Positions 1 to 9,006 of a stretch of 36,613 bases of DNA are shown here, piece after piece (the stretch's first letter is position 1; the number at the start of each line of letters is the position of its first letter). This DNA is from Bacteroidaceae bacterium. Lineage in GTDB: Bacteria > Bacteroidota > Bacteroidia > Bacteroidales > Bacteroidaceae. The position numbers and the translations under genes are program-made. The notes beneath the pieces were generated by a model, which did no database searches, had not been told where the DNA came from, and saw nothing but the letters and a program-made list of their open reading frames with translations. The DNA lies in NCBI GenBank assembly GCA_017622495.1, contig JAGAQY010000060.1, forward strand, positions 1-36,613, given 5' to 3'.

Positions 1-9
1 AGCTTCTCT

Positions 10-237
10 AAACACTACACTCTAAACGCTAAACAAATATTCAACCACAGATTACACGAATTTCTCAGATTGGCACTTGCTCTGCCCGTGCTGCCGTCCG
101 GAGGGTGCTCTAAACTCTAAACACTACACTCTAAACGCTAAACAAATATTCAACCACAGATTACACGAATTTCTCAGATTGGCACTTGCTCTGCCCGTGC
201 TGCCGTCCGGAGGGTGCTCTAAACTCTAAACACTAAA
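10..237. repeat. Tandem duplication, 109-bp period
   Basis: The unit beginning AAACACTACACTCTAAACGC at 10 restarts at 119 and is copied essentially without change. Each unit contains the phrase GATTACACGAATTTCTCAG and ends in GCCGTCCGGAGGGTG, both of which recur elsewhere in the window (for example near 8430 and 9460). No gene is seen. The near-identity of the two units suggests a recent duplication. Confidence 0.9.
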
Positions 238-440
238 CACTAAACAAATAATCGTCAACGCGAATTTAGACACGAACTTAAACACGATGTCGCTTGTTGC
301 ACTCGCGATGGTACTGCGCGAACAAGAAACAGTGAAATCGTGTGGAATCGTGTTGATGATTTAACAGCGGGGCTGGAACGATAACGTGGAACAAGGAACG
401 TTGAACGCTGAAAGACGTCAATAATTAAGGTAATAATATA

Positions 441-613
441 GGAGATAATATAGCAGTTGTCCACATTCTTAAAATTCTCCTCCTAGGTTAGGAGGAGTAC
501 CCTCGAAGAGGGGGAGGTGGTACGCTTCTCGTAGATAATACCCCCTCCGCTTCGCTCGTCCCCCTAATATAGGGGGACAATACCGAGGCTTGGACAACAT
601 CTATATTATTGCC
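441..613. mobile_element. MITE-like element, copy A (173 bp)
   Basis: The element is bounded by imperfect terminal inverted repeats of about 23-24 bp. The left end reads GGAGATAATATAG then CAGTTGTCC. The right end, reverse complemented, reads GGCAATAATATAG then ATGTTGTCC. The 8 bp outside each end are identical (ATAATATA at 433-440 and 614-621), a perfect target-site duplication. The interior holds two 9-bp-stem triloop hairpins (CTCCTCCTA/TAGGAGGAG and GTCCCCCTA/TAGGGGGAC). It has no coding capacity, so movement would need a transposase supplied from elsewhere. A second copy lies at 12209-12449. Confidence 0.88.
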
Positions 614-639
614 ATAATATAAATGTATTCTTCAGTTTC

Positions 640-1099
640 CACCTGCCAGTGTCAGCCAAGCACAGATAATACTCATATAATCAGCCAACTATCGGCGGAC
701 ACTAAGTACAATTTCACATATCCGCCACCTGCCGCCAATGCCATTTATAGACGGCTGCCCACATAGGTAAAAATAGCACCTTGGAACTTTGAAAAAGGAA
801 GTGCACATCGGCATCTTCTACAAAGCAAAGTTATTTGCCGTTCGCGAACGGCAGCGCTGCTCTTCGTGAACAACCGCGCTGCTCTTCGCGAACGACAGCG
901 CTGCTCTTCGCGAACAGCAAATAAAAACGCCAAGCAGAAATAGGGAAACGAATGTTTAATACTGAGAAATCGGATGCGTAACATCCCGTTACGAGCAGTC
1001 ACGGCACTTCACCGCCTACATGGAAATTTGCACGCAGTGTCCGCCATTAATCGTAAGTCATTCACTGCGTTATGACGCATTGGCGGACACTGGCAGGTG
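640..1099. repeat. 460-bp block bounded by 20-bp inverted repeats
   Basis: CACCTGCCAGTGTCAGCCAA at 640-659 is inverted at 1080-1099 with one mismatch. Inner copies of the AGTGTCCGCC core lie at 694-703 (inverted) and 1036-1045 (direct), so the ends are nested. I see no target-site duplication and no convincing gene; an 85-codon minus-strand reading frame inside looks fortuitous. It could be a non-autonomous element or a cluster of protein-binding sites. Confidence 0.65.
841..914. repeat. Four TTCGCGAA palindromes at 22-bp spacing
   Basis: The 8-bp palindrome TTCGCGAA starts at 841, 885 and 907, and a one-base variant (TTCGTGAA) starts at 863. The step is exactly 22 bp. The intervening DNA (CGCTGCTC plus variable bases) is also repeated. 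Exact two-helical-turn phasing would suit cooperative protein binding, but plain tandem duplication of a 22-bp unit would give the same pattern. Confidence 0.8.
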
Positions 1100-2112
1100 A
1101 AAAACGGAAACACTATATTGTACCACAAGAATAGTATCATTCCAGAAAATCAACATTCGTCAACCATTCCACGTTAACCATTAACCAGCGCTTTCTGCGC
1201 GATTAACCAACGACCGAAGGGAGTGATTAACCAGCGACGAAGGAGCGATTAACCGCTGCGAAGCAGCTGCTCTAAACACTAAACTAACATCCGACCACAG
1301 ATTACACGGATTTCTCGGATTGGCATTTGCTGCGCTCGCGATAGTACTGTGCAAGGATTTTTCTTTAACATAAATGGCCATGAACCTTTAGGTCGCTGGC
1401 CGAGGGCGGTAGCCATTACGAGGGAAAAGCAATGGACCACAAATTATCATGAATGCTCTTATTTACGGGCATTTACGCTGCAAAAATAAGGTTTTTGTCG
1501 GTTGCAACCAACAATTTTACAAAATATTGTCGGTTCCCCGTAGCGAATCAGCGTTTTTTCTTGAGAGACGGGATGAGAGTTGTGAGTTATGAGTTATAAA
1601 TGTTTTACATTTAAGACCACTTGCTTGCTTGGCAATATTATGCAAGCACATATTGCTCTCGCTACGCTGCGTGGTTATGAGTTTCCGTCATCCATCATCC
1701 ATCAACCTCAATTTATTTTATCAACAGAATTTAGACGCGAACTTAAACACGATGTCGCTTGTTGCACTCGCGATGGTACTGCGCGAACAAAAAACGGTGA
1801 AATCGTGTGGAATCGTGTTGATGATATGACAGCGGAGCTGCGGTGAAAGCGCTTTTAGCGCGGTTAAAGTTGTAACGTGAAACGTGGAACGTGGAACGAA
1901 ACTCTACACTCTACACACTAAACATAACAGCCTGCGGCTGTAACGTTGACGTTAACGTTGACGTTGACTGCCTCCGGATGGCACTCTACACACTACACAG
2001 ACAACCTTTCATGAATGCTTATTTGTTTCTCGTTCCACGTTCCACGTTCATCGTTCATCGTTCCACGTTAAACTAATATATTGTCATCCGTGTGCCATAA
2101 AAACGAAAAACA
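1100..2112. other. Gene-free, repeat-rich intergenic DNA
   Basis: I see no protein or RNA gene here. The stretch is a mosaic of phrases found elsewhere in the window: TTAACCAGCGAC-type units (1188-1275), the ~85-bp dispersed element (1597-1680), GTTAACGTTGACGTT runs (1945-1970), and the ACAGCC-TGC-GGCTGT hairpin (about 1928-1942). Short reading frames in it follow the repeats and are probably not expressed. Confidence 0.7.
1597..1680 (-). repeat. Dispersed ~85-bp two-hairpin element (R1), copy 1
   Basis: This is a standard copy. Read on the minus strand it runs from CGCAGCGTAGCGAGAGCAAT through an 11-bp hairpin with one bulged A, then CAAGCAAGCAAGTGGTC, then the small hairpin AAATGT-AAA-ACATTT. 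It is the only copy with no gene within about 1.5 kb downstream on the same strand. Confidence 0.9.
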
Positions 2113-2230
2113 ATTGCTCCGCAATGATTAACCGCTACGAAGTAGCTTTAACCGTTGCGGAGCAACTTTAACCGAAGCGAAGCTTCTTTAACCAGCAATC
2201 TTCGATTGCGATTAACCGCCGCGGAGCGGC
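2113..2230. repeat. Array of six short triloop hairpins with differing stems
   Basis: Successive perfect hairpins with 3-nt loops are: ATTGC-TCC-GCAAT (2113), GCTAC-GAA-GTAGC (2134), GTTGC-GGA-GCAAC (2154), GAAGC-GAA-GCTTC (2174), GCAATC-TTC-GATTGC (2195) and GCCGC-GGA-GCGGC (2218). Most are joined by TTTAACC or ATTAACC at about a 20-bp step. Every stem is different, yet every stem is fully complementary. The array ends one base before the stop codon of the minus-strand gene at 2232, so it is that gene's immediate 3' flank. Confidence 0.9.
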
Positions 2231-2231
2231 C

Positions 2232-5200
2232 TCAACGTATCACTACCTTCATGGTGGTGCCGTCGCTCATCTGCAGGATGTTGATGCCGTCTTGCAGATC
2301 GGTGAGGCGCTCGCCTTGGGTGTTGTAGATGGCTACTACGGTGACGCCATCTGTGGCGGAATCTACAGAGGTACCGTTGTCGTCTTCGTCAACTACACCA
2401 TCGGTGCGGTAGCTGAGGGCACGGGCCTCGGCAGCTGCGCCCTGCGGCATGAGGTAGGCACGGAAGGCCTTGGACTTGTTCTTTCCCTCAGTCTTCACTT
2501 GGTAGAAGGTGTTGTTGTTGATAAAGAAGGCGCCCACAGGCATGAAGTCGTAGTGGTACACACCAGTGAAGGTGACGTGACCTTCGGGGGTGGTGACTTC
2601 CTGGGGAGTAGCGCAGAGCTGCACACCGGTCATCGTGATTTCGGTGAGGTCTTCGGTAATCTCCTTATTGCGCACCATATAGGGCACACCAGCTTGAATG
2701 CCATCGGTAACTTCATCGAAGGTGAGCGAGAGCACCTCGCCATTGAATGAGCTATGGGTGAGCGCCTTTACCTCCCAGCCGCCAAGCATACTGGCAGGGA
2801 TGGTGAAGGGCGATACGAAGGTGTTCCACACGCCAGCTTTGAGGATGCGCTTGAGGGTCACCTCATCGTAGGTGACATCCTTTATATTGGGTACAGACTC
2901 AGACTTCTCGTCGAGTACGATGCGGTGCTTGCCATCGCCGAGGTAGTATAGGCTAAAGTCACCGAAGAAGGTCCAGTCGCCTCCGACGAGTGTTTCTTTC
3001 TTGGCGCCAATGGTAATGTCGCCTATCTCGCTGACGGTGATGTCTATGCTATTGTAGCCATTCTTAGGCGCATACTTGCCACGAACATCAATGGCCTCGC
3101 TGGCTGCCTGCATATTATCGGGGACCCACTTACCATCATAGGTTTGTGCGCTATACCAACTACCCCACTCATGTACATCCGATGGGTCATCCGAGATGGC
3201 CATGACCTCGGCTATAGCTGAGGTTCCATTCGCATGTGTAATATAAAGCTTGGCATTGCGCTGCAGCGTACCATTGTTATGGGCTGTATAGTTGTCCCCC
3301 TGATAGCCATAACGATAGAAACCACGCGTCTGCAAGCGATAGGTGCCAGCCGGCATACCGTAGAGAACTTGGTAGATATTGAAGTTAGTATTCCAGAACT
3401 CTATACTACCATACGATACACCTGGTGTAGATGAGGTCTGCCATGGAGCATAAATATCATTGTCAAAACCTGCCTGCTCTACAATGAACTCAGAAACATC
3501 TATCGGATTATCAGCACTGCCGTATGCTACAGCATCGGCCATAAGGTAGCGATTGGTAATGCCCTTCACCTCTATTACGGCTGCGGGAATTTCTGAATCA
3601 AGATACTCACCATTGATATATTTAGAGTAGACAACATCCAAGCCAAATTCATCGATACTGCCGCAGGTCTCTTGAGGATAGAGGGCTGCCTTGGCACGAG
3701 CGGTCGTTATCTGTGCGCCCAATGCGGCATAGGCCTCTATAGACAATTTCGCTGCAGAAACAGCACTTTTCACTGCCTCCATCGCTGCAATCCACGCATC
3801 GGCATCGGCTTTAGTAGATGTACCCGAGGCAATCTTCGACGTAAAGTTGACCAACGTAGCCTCTACTCCACCTAGTACATCGAGCAATGCCTGCTTGGTA
3901 GTTGCATTCATCAACTTTCCAGTCAAAGAGGAGGCCTCGGAAGTCATTTCGTAAGTTATGTTTTCTATACCCTCTATATATTCAATCGTCGTTCCTTGAT
4001 AAACAAGGGTTACATTATCCATTGCAATATTTGTAGCAGTCGATGTTGAGGTGGTTTTAATACCAAATTCCATCGTATAATTAGAGGATACACTTCCTGT
4101 TAGTGAACGTAGCGTTGCTGTACGGTTACGTGCTGAACTTATAGTCAATGTCTGATTGTTAATATACAACTGTTGAGCACTTCTCGTACCATAGCTATAA
4201 TATGCATACGCATTTGCAGATAACTTATACTCACCCTCGGGAAGATAAGTGAGAGTTTTAGTTAGAGTGCTAGCCCCTGTTTTAGACGTACGCACATAAG
4301 GAGATGTCAGGTTTGTAGCATCCTCAGTCGTAGAGGACCATGTAGTCCAAGAGCCCGTATAGGTCCAGTTACTTACATTATCGGCAATATTAGGAATACG
4401 CTCAGCCGTAATATCAACACCACTAACCGACACAATCTCAGATGAGAGTTCCTTCACTTCATCGGCAGAGAGCGCATAGTTGTAAAGGCGCACATCGCTC
4501 ATCATGCCACTGAAGGCAGGGTCAGCGACAAACTGCGAACGGCCAAGATAGCTTATCGCAGGAGCCACATCGGAGGGGCGCAGGGTGATGTCGGTAGTAG
4601 AGGCGTTCTTCACACCATCGATATAGATAGCCACCTCATCGGCTCCGATGGTAACGGCCACATGCTTCCATGTGCCGGTACCGAGTGTAGTAGTGGCATT
4701 GAGTCCTTGGGTGACACCATCTTTCTTAATCTCGAAACGCATCTTACTGCCATTCGTCGGGGTAAGGAAGAGATACTCGCTCTCGCCATTGCCAAAGTCG
4801 AAGATGCGCTGCCAAGCGGTAGTGCTGCCGCCCTTGACCCAAGCGGCAAAGGTCATCTGCTGCATATCGCCGGCATGATAGGGAAGCTTCAGGTAATCGT
4901 CAGTGCCATCAAAAGAGAATGCCGTATGGCCGCCATCGGAAGTATAGGTTACGCTATTGGCTACGGCATGCATCTTGTTGGGCGTATTGTCCTTGAGCGA
5001 CAAACCTATCCATTGGGCCACCAAGGCATTGTCGGAGGAGGTCATTGTCTCTACCTCGGCAGAAGGCTCGCTCAAGTTGTATGCCTTGTCGAGAGCACGT
5101 ATGCGGTAGCGCAGCGGCTGTCCCTTGCGGCAGGTGTTGTCGAGGAAGGCGGTGCCTCGTACTTTACGGCCTACGCACTCCCAGATGCCTACTGCCGTAT

Positions 5201-7034
5201 TGTAACGATATACCATATAGCCATAGATATCTTCATCCACATTGGCTGCCCAAGTGAGCTTCACGGCACCCGACTGCGGTGTGGCGGTAAGGCCTGCAGG
5301 AGCAGTAGGTGCGGTGGCATCTATAGAGTGGTCAACAGGAAGAAACTTCCACAACAGTTTGTCGCTTCCATCGTTGTTCCACTCTACGATACTTGCTCCA
5401 TCGGCAGTGCTACCGCCATCTACGGCAAGATAGAGGCCTGTGTCATGATTGATGACGTGGTAGTAGCCATTGCCCACATAATCCAGATACCAGCGTTGCC
5501 AACCATTGGGGACAGTACTTAGGTCGTCGCCGTCGGACCACACATTTACTTTGGCACCCTTATCCATCGCCCATGCAGTGGCATCAAGGTAGAGGGGGAA
5601 GGTAGAGGTGTTGGCATTGCGAATGACAACGTAGCTATAGTCTGCCGAGTTCTTCTTATTTATAGGGTATACATCCCATGCTTGGTTAGCGAGCTCACCA
5701 TCGGACCATTGATATATGCTCTGACGTATTGTGGCATCGCCATTAGGCAGTGAAAGCACCTTACCGCTTGCTTTATTGACTATTTTATATTGGCCATTAA
5801 CTGGCTCTACGGGTACATCTTCGCCCGAATATATATTGATGGTACGCTCGGCATTGGTCTGGCCATTCTGATAACTACCCGTAGCACCACCCGGCACGTC
5901 CTGCACATAGTCGTAAGCTGGTCCATAGCCGTCGAAATAGGCTAAACGGTCTTGCGAAATAAAGTTGAAACTGGTAGCCACTGCTTGGCGCTCTGAGGTT
6001 CCAATGAGCGCTTTTACCCTGTCGGTCTCACTATCGTACCGATATACTCCAGCAACAGCAAAGTTGGTAAGGTCTTCTTTGTAGGTGAGCTGGCGACCGT
6101 TGGTCGTGATATTTGCAAACTCGGCACGAGTGACGCCTTCGTATCCCCACCATGTGCCATACTCGGCACCATAATTCATTGCTACCATAGCTTCGAGCAC
6201 ATTGTGCATCTCGTCTGGGGCACCACGCTTGCCATCGGCAATGCCTGTTTTCCAAAACTCGATGAGGTGATCAAACGTACCTGCGAGTTGGTGGGTGTTG
6301 ATGAAATCCACATTGTTCTTCACCGTCGCATACCATGTCACAGCCTCATCGGTATTCAAAGTGTTAGGGCCACACACGCGTCCCTTAAGCGTAGGGTGCT
6401 TCTGCATGGCTGCAGCTACGGTGTTGTAGACTGGGGCGCTATCACCACAGTTTTGGTTTGCATCAAGGTCGGGCTCATTGAACGGAGCCGCACATATCAC
6501 ATTGTATCCCTTGCTCTCGATATACTCTACGGCGAGGGCGATGTCGTTGACGTAGTAGTTTACACGATTGGTATTGTTCCAGTCGCTGGCACTCAAATGC
6601 ACACGCATATCCATATCGCACAGGAGTAAGATATCCTTCACTCCTGTGATAGCTATAATAGCCAGGTCGGTATCCAGACCATTGTGGGAACCGGCGGTTC
6701 CATCACTGAATTCCCATGTGATACCTGTTCTTAATTGCTCTTCAGAGAGCGATGTAGCCATCACTCCACTTGTATTATTGCGGCCGAAGAAGTTCAGACG
6801 AGCGACCGTGGCATTCTTACCCACCCAGTTGCGTTCTTTATAGCCAAAGAAGTCCCAGCTCCATCCACCCATACCGGTAGTGAAGTTGAATTTCTGGCCT
6901 TCGGCAGCGATATCGAAGGGTACTTGCTGTGCCCATGGGCTGGCCGTCATGGAGCTACTGGCGGTGGTAACACTCTGTGCCGTGGCACTGATAAGCATAC
7001 AGGATGCGAGGAGGGTGGTAAGTAGTTTTTTCAT
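2232..7034 (-). CDS. Secreted multidomain glycosidase-like protein (clan GH-A-like, ricin-type, FnIII, LamG)
   Basis: This is a 1600-residue exported protein that probably degrades or binds polysaccharide. The signal peptide is about residues 1-20. The N-terminal domain (about 30-400) looks like a TIM-barrel glycosidase of the GH30 type. It has APFNEP around E187, the usual acid/base motif. E275 in PDEMHN is a candidate nucleophile, with YGTWWG at 292-297 as a possible last strand. Then come a ricin-like lectin domain (about 411-570), a fibronectin III domain (575-665), a LamG/concanavalin-like domain (670-865), further beta-sandwich or carbohydrate-binding-like stretches (about 890-1030 and 1180-1380), and an alpha-helical linker between them (about 1060-1160). 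The last ~30 residues (IYNTQGERL through VVIR) resemble a short T9SS-type C-terminal sorting tail. Family assignment of the catalytic domain is inferred from motifs only. The gene stands alone, and hairpin array 2113-2230 abuts its stop. Confidence 0.75.
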   Translation of the reverse strand: MKKLLTTLLASCMLISATAQSVTTASSSMTASPWAQQVPFDIAAEGQKFNFTTGMGGWSWDFFGYKERNWVGKNATVARLNFFGRNNTSGVMATSLSEEQLRTGITWEFSDGTAGSHNGLDTDLAIIAITGVKDILLLCDMDMRVHLSASDWNNTNRVNYYVNDIALAVEYIESKGYNVICAAPFNEPDLDANQNCGDSAPVYNTVAAAMQKHPTLKGRVCGPNTLNTDEAVTWYATVKNNVDFINTHQLAGTFDHLIEFWKTGIADGKRGAPDEMHNVLEAMVAMNYGAEYGTWWGYEGVTRAEFANITTNGRQLTYKEDLTNFAVAGVYRYDSETDRVKALIGTSERQAVATSFNFISQDRLAYFDGYGPAYDYVQDVPGGATGSYQNGQTNAERTINIYSGEDVPVEPVNGQYKIVNKASGKVLSLPNGDATIRQSIYQWSDGELANQAWDVYPINKKNSADYSYVVIRNANTSTFPLYLDATAWAMDKGAKVNVWSDGDDLSTVPNGWQRWYLDYVGNGYYHVINHDTGLYLAVDGGSTADGASIVEWNNDGSDKLLWKFLPVDHSIDATAPTAPAGLTATPQSGAVKLTWAANVDEDIYGYMVYRYNTAVGIWECVGRKVRGTAFLDNTCRKGQPLRYRIRALDKAYNLSEPSAEVETMTSSDNALVAQWIGLSLKDNTPNKMHAVANSVTYTSDGGHTAFSFDGTDDYLKLPYHAGDMQQMTFAAWVKGGSTTAWQRIFDFGNGESEYLFLTPTNGSKMRFEIKKDGVTQGLNATTTLGTGTWKHVAVTIGADEVAIYIDGVKNASTTDITLRPSDVAPAISYLGRSQFVADPAFSGMMSDVRLYNYALSADEVKELSSEIVSVSGVDITAERIPNIADNVSNWTYTGSWTTWSSTTEDATNLTSPYVRTSKTGASTLTKTLTYLPEGEYKLSANAYAYYSYGTRSAQQLYINNQTLTISSARNRTATLRSLTGSVSSNYTMEFGIKTTSTSTATNIAMDNVTLVYQGTTIEYIEGIENITYEMTSEASSLTGKLMNATTKQALLDVLGGVEATLVNFTSKIASGTSTKADADAWIAAMEAVKSAVSAAKLSIEAYAALGAQITTARAKAALYPQETCGSIDEFGLDVVYSKYINGEYLDSEIPAAVIEVKGITNRYLMADAVAYGSADNPIDVSEFIVEQAGFDNDIYAPWQTSSTPGVSYGSIEFWNTNFNIYQVLYGMPAGTYRLQTRGFYRYGYQGDNYTAHNNGTLQRNAKLYITHANGTSAIAEVMAISDDPSDVHEWGSWYSAQTYDGKWVPDNMQAASEAIDVRGKYAPKNGYNSIDITVSEIGDITIGAKKETLVGGDWTFFGDFSLYYLGDGKHRIVLDEKSESVPNIKDVTYDEVTLKRILKAGVWNTFVSPFTIPASMLGGWEVKALTHSSFNGEVLSLTFDEVTDGIQAGVPYMVRNKEITEDLTEITMTGVQLCATPQEVTTPEGHVTFTGVYHYDFMPVGAFFINNNTFYQVKTEGKNKSKAFRAYLMPQGAAAEARALSYRTDGVVDEDDNGTSVDSATDGVTVVAIYNTQGERLTDLQDGINILQMSDGTTMKVVIR

Positions 7035-7147
7035 ATTTTTTTAAGTCAACAGACAACGGTCAACAGTCAACAGTCTGACAGCCTGCGGCTGTACGATAAC
7101 GTTTTTTCAATTCACAATTCATAATTCACAATTCAACCGCTCATCAT

Positions 7148-7723
7148 TCAACATTGATCATTACTAAACCCTTTTATTATGGTACGGGGTTTACGGTTTT
7201 TATCGGTTTGTAGGGCTGCTATAGCTTCGTTGATGAGTTCGATATGGCAGCGGTTTTCTTCGTTAATATCGTTCTGGTCGGCAAGAATCTCCTCTATATA
7301 AGCGGCTAACCTATCGACCTTGCTTTCTAACTGACAGTTATCGCACCTTGTGGTGGTAAGATATTGCCGCACTGCTACAAATGCACGCATAATGCGTATA
7401 TTGACTTCGATTGCAATAGGACTACGCAATATTCCTGAGAGCATAGCCACACCCTGTTCGGTAAAAGCATAAGGAAGTGATGTCTTCGGGCGTTTTGTTG
7501 GAGATGTCGTCACAATTTGTGATGACATATATATCCATTCCTCCGTATTGAGCTGAAACATGAAATCGCTGGGAAAACGCTCTTTATTGCGCTTTACGCT
7601 CTGATTAAGAACACGGGTCTCTACACCATACAAATTGGCCAAATCAAAATCAAGCATCACACGCTGTCCGCGTATGGTGTAGATCATATTGCTGATGTTC
7701 TTTGGTTGCTCCAATGCGTTCAT
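7148..7723 (-). CDS. ORF6N-domain protein
   Basis: This 191-residue protein opens with an ORF6N domain (about residues 10-95). Its hallmarks are YTIRGQRVMLDFDLANLYGV, then RNKERFPSDFMFQL, and LPYAFTEQGVAMLSGIL. In phages and Bacteroidales genomes this domain forms the DNA-binding half of antirepressor-like proteins. The rest (about 125-175) is helical, with a likely coiled coil. The gene stands alone with its own promoter-like box just upstream (7738-7745). No phage genes surround it, so it is probably a solitary, domesticated or relict mobile-element gene. Its cellular role is unknown. Confidence 0.88.
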   Translation of the reverse strand: MNALEQPKNISNMIYTIRGQRVMLDFDLANLYGVETRVLNQSVKRNKERFPSDFMFQLNTEEWIYMSSQIVTTSPTKRPKTSLPYAFTEQGVAMLSGILRSPIAIEVNIRIMRAFVAVRQYLTTTRCDNCQLESKVDRLAAYIEEILADQNDINEENRCHIELINEAIAALQTDKNRKPRTIIKGFSNDQC

Positions 7724-7737
7724 TTACTATCTTTCTG

Positions 7738-7745
7738 CAAAGATA
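7738..7745 (-). promoter_or_regulatory. Promoter -7 box of the ORF6N gene
   Basis: TATCTTTG on the minus strand fits the Bacteroidetes TAnnTTTG element and lies 15 bp before the ATG at 7723. No clear TTTG is seen at the expected -33 position. The leader would be very short. Confidence 0.6.
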
Positions 7746-7854
7746 GGGTATTTTTTTTAATTAAGGATAATCAACTTATGAAATCTGTGACAATCAGTAT
7801 AAAAAACAGGCGGGCGTTGCTTAATTCTGAATTATGAGTTATGAGTTGTGAGTT

Positions 7855-7940
7855 ATAAATGTTTTACATTTAAGACCACTTGCTTGCTTGGCAATATTAT
7901 GCAAGCACATATTGCTCTCGCTACGCTGCGTGGTTGTGAG
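7855..7940 (-). repeat. R1 element, copy 2
   Basis: This is a standard copy, sense-oriented relative to the ORF6N gene at 7723. It lies upstream of that gene's promoter box rather than in its leader. Both hairpins are intact. Confidence 0.9.
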
Positions 7941-8410
7941 TTTCCATGCTGCAGACATCAACCATAACAAATATCCTCACGCAGAGAGCGCAGAATACAC
8001 AGATTGGCACGTCGCTCTGCCCGTGCTGCCGTCCGGATGGCAACATGAGCGAAGCGAATGATTTCGTGTTTGATCGGGTGTGTTCGTGTTGATGATATAA
8101 CAGCGGAGCTGTAACGATAACGTTGACGCTAACGAAAACAGAGCAGCGGAGCTGTGATTAACCAGCGACAACGGAGCGATTAACCGCTGCGAAGCAGCTT
8201 CTCTAAACTCTAAACACTAAACGCTAAACTCTAAACCATCAACCGCGCCAGAGGCGCTTTAAACAGCCGCCTTGCGGCGATTAACCAGCGACCGAAGGGA
8301 GTGATTAACCAGCGACAAAGGAGCGATTAACCAGCGACAAAGGAGCGATTAACCAGCGACAAAGGAGCGATTAACCGCTGCGGAGCAGCTTCTCTAAACA
8401 CTACACTCTA

Positions 8411-8730
8411 AACACTAAACTAACATCCGACCACAGATTACACGGATTTCTCGGATTGGCACTTGCTTCGCCCGTGCTGGCCGTCCGGATGGCAACATGA
8501 GCGCAGCGAATGATTTCGTGTTTAATCGGGTGAAATCGTGTTGATAAATATAGTCAACGGCCAATGGTCAACAGTCGACAGTCAATGTTTACGCTCGGCT
8601 AGTCCGAGAACAGCCGAAGCTGCAACGATGACGATATCAACTGGATTATCTTTTGGGTCAACGCGAATTTAAACGCGAACTTAAACACGGGAGCTTCGCT
8701 TAATTCTGAATTCTGAATTATGAGTTATAA
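8411..8730. repeat. Long direct repeat flanking tRNA-Leu, left arm
   Basis: About 300 bp starting at CTAAACACTAAACTAACATC are repeated at 9438-9745, offset 1027 bp, with few substitutions and one indel of about 18 bp near 8680. The two arms flank tRNA-Leu. They carry GATTACACGGATTTCTCGG, TTTACGCTCGGCTAGTCCG and ATCAACTGGATTATC, with no gene. Confidence 0.88.
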
Positions 8731-8810
8731 ATGTTTTACATTTAAGACCACTTGCTTGCTTGGCAATATTATGCAAGCACATATTGCTCTCGCTACGCTG
8801 CGTGGTTATG
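8727..8810 (-). repeat. R1 element, copy 3
   Basis: This is a standard copy with both hairpins. It lies downstream of tRNA-Leu on the minus strand. Confidence 0.9.
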
Positions 8811-9006
8811 AGTTCCCATGCCGCAGACATCATCCATCAACCATAAACCATCAACCATCAACCGCGCCAGAGGCGCTTTAACCAGCGACAAAGGAGCGAT
8901 TAACCAGCGACAAAGGAGCGATTAACCACTAGCGCACCGCATTGCCATTGCGACATATCAGCGTGAGGGAAACAAAAAAAGAGAGGGACTTTCGTTCCTC
9001 TCTTTG

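Larger units (their letters stand above)
7746..9006. other. Gene-free, repeat-rich intergenic DNA
   Basis: This stretch contains no supported gene. It holds R1 copies at 7855 and 8727 and one arm of a ~300-bp direct repeat (8411-8730). It also holds strings of AACCAGCGACAAAGGAGCG-type units (8280-8370, 8880-8925) and hairpins such as GCGCC-AGA-GGCGC and GCCGC-CTT-GCGGC (8248-8280). Short reading frames here track the repeats. Confidence 0.7.

Noticed and set aside
745..1002. 85-codon minus-strand frame
   Set aside because: It is composed mainly of the 22-bp TTCGCGAA repeats and has no family resemblance.
4662..5522. Long plus-strand reading frame (286 codons) opposite the glycosidase-like gene
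   Set aside because: It is fully antisense to a domain-supported gene, has no family pattern, and arises from codon bias of the real gene.
7148..7723. ORF6N gene as a sign of a prophage
   Set aside because: No phage structural, integrase or lysis genes lie nearby, and flanks are repeat DNA; a solitary gene is the better reading.
8280..8370. Possible CRISPR array in AACCAGCGACAAAGGAGCG repeats
   Set aside because: Units are directly adjacent with no unique spacers, and no cas genes are present.
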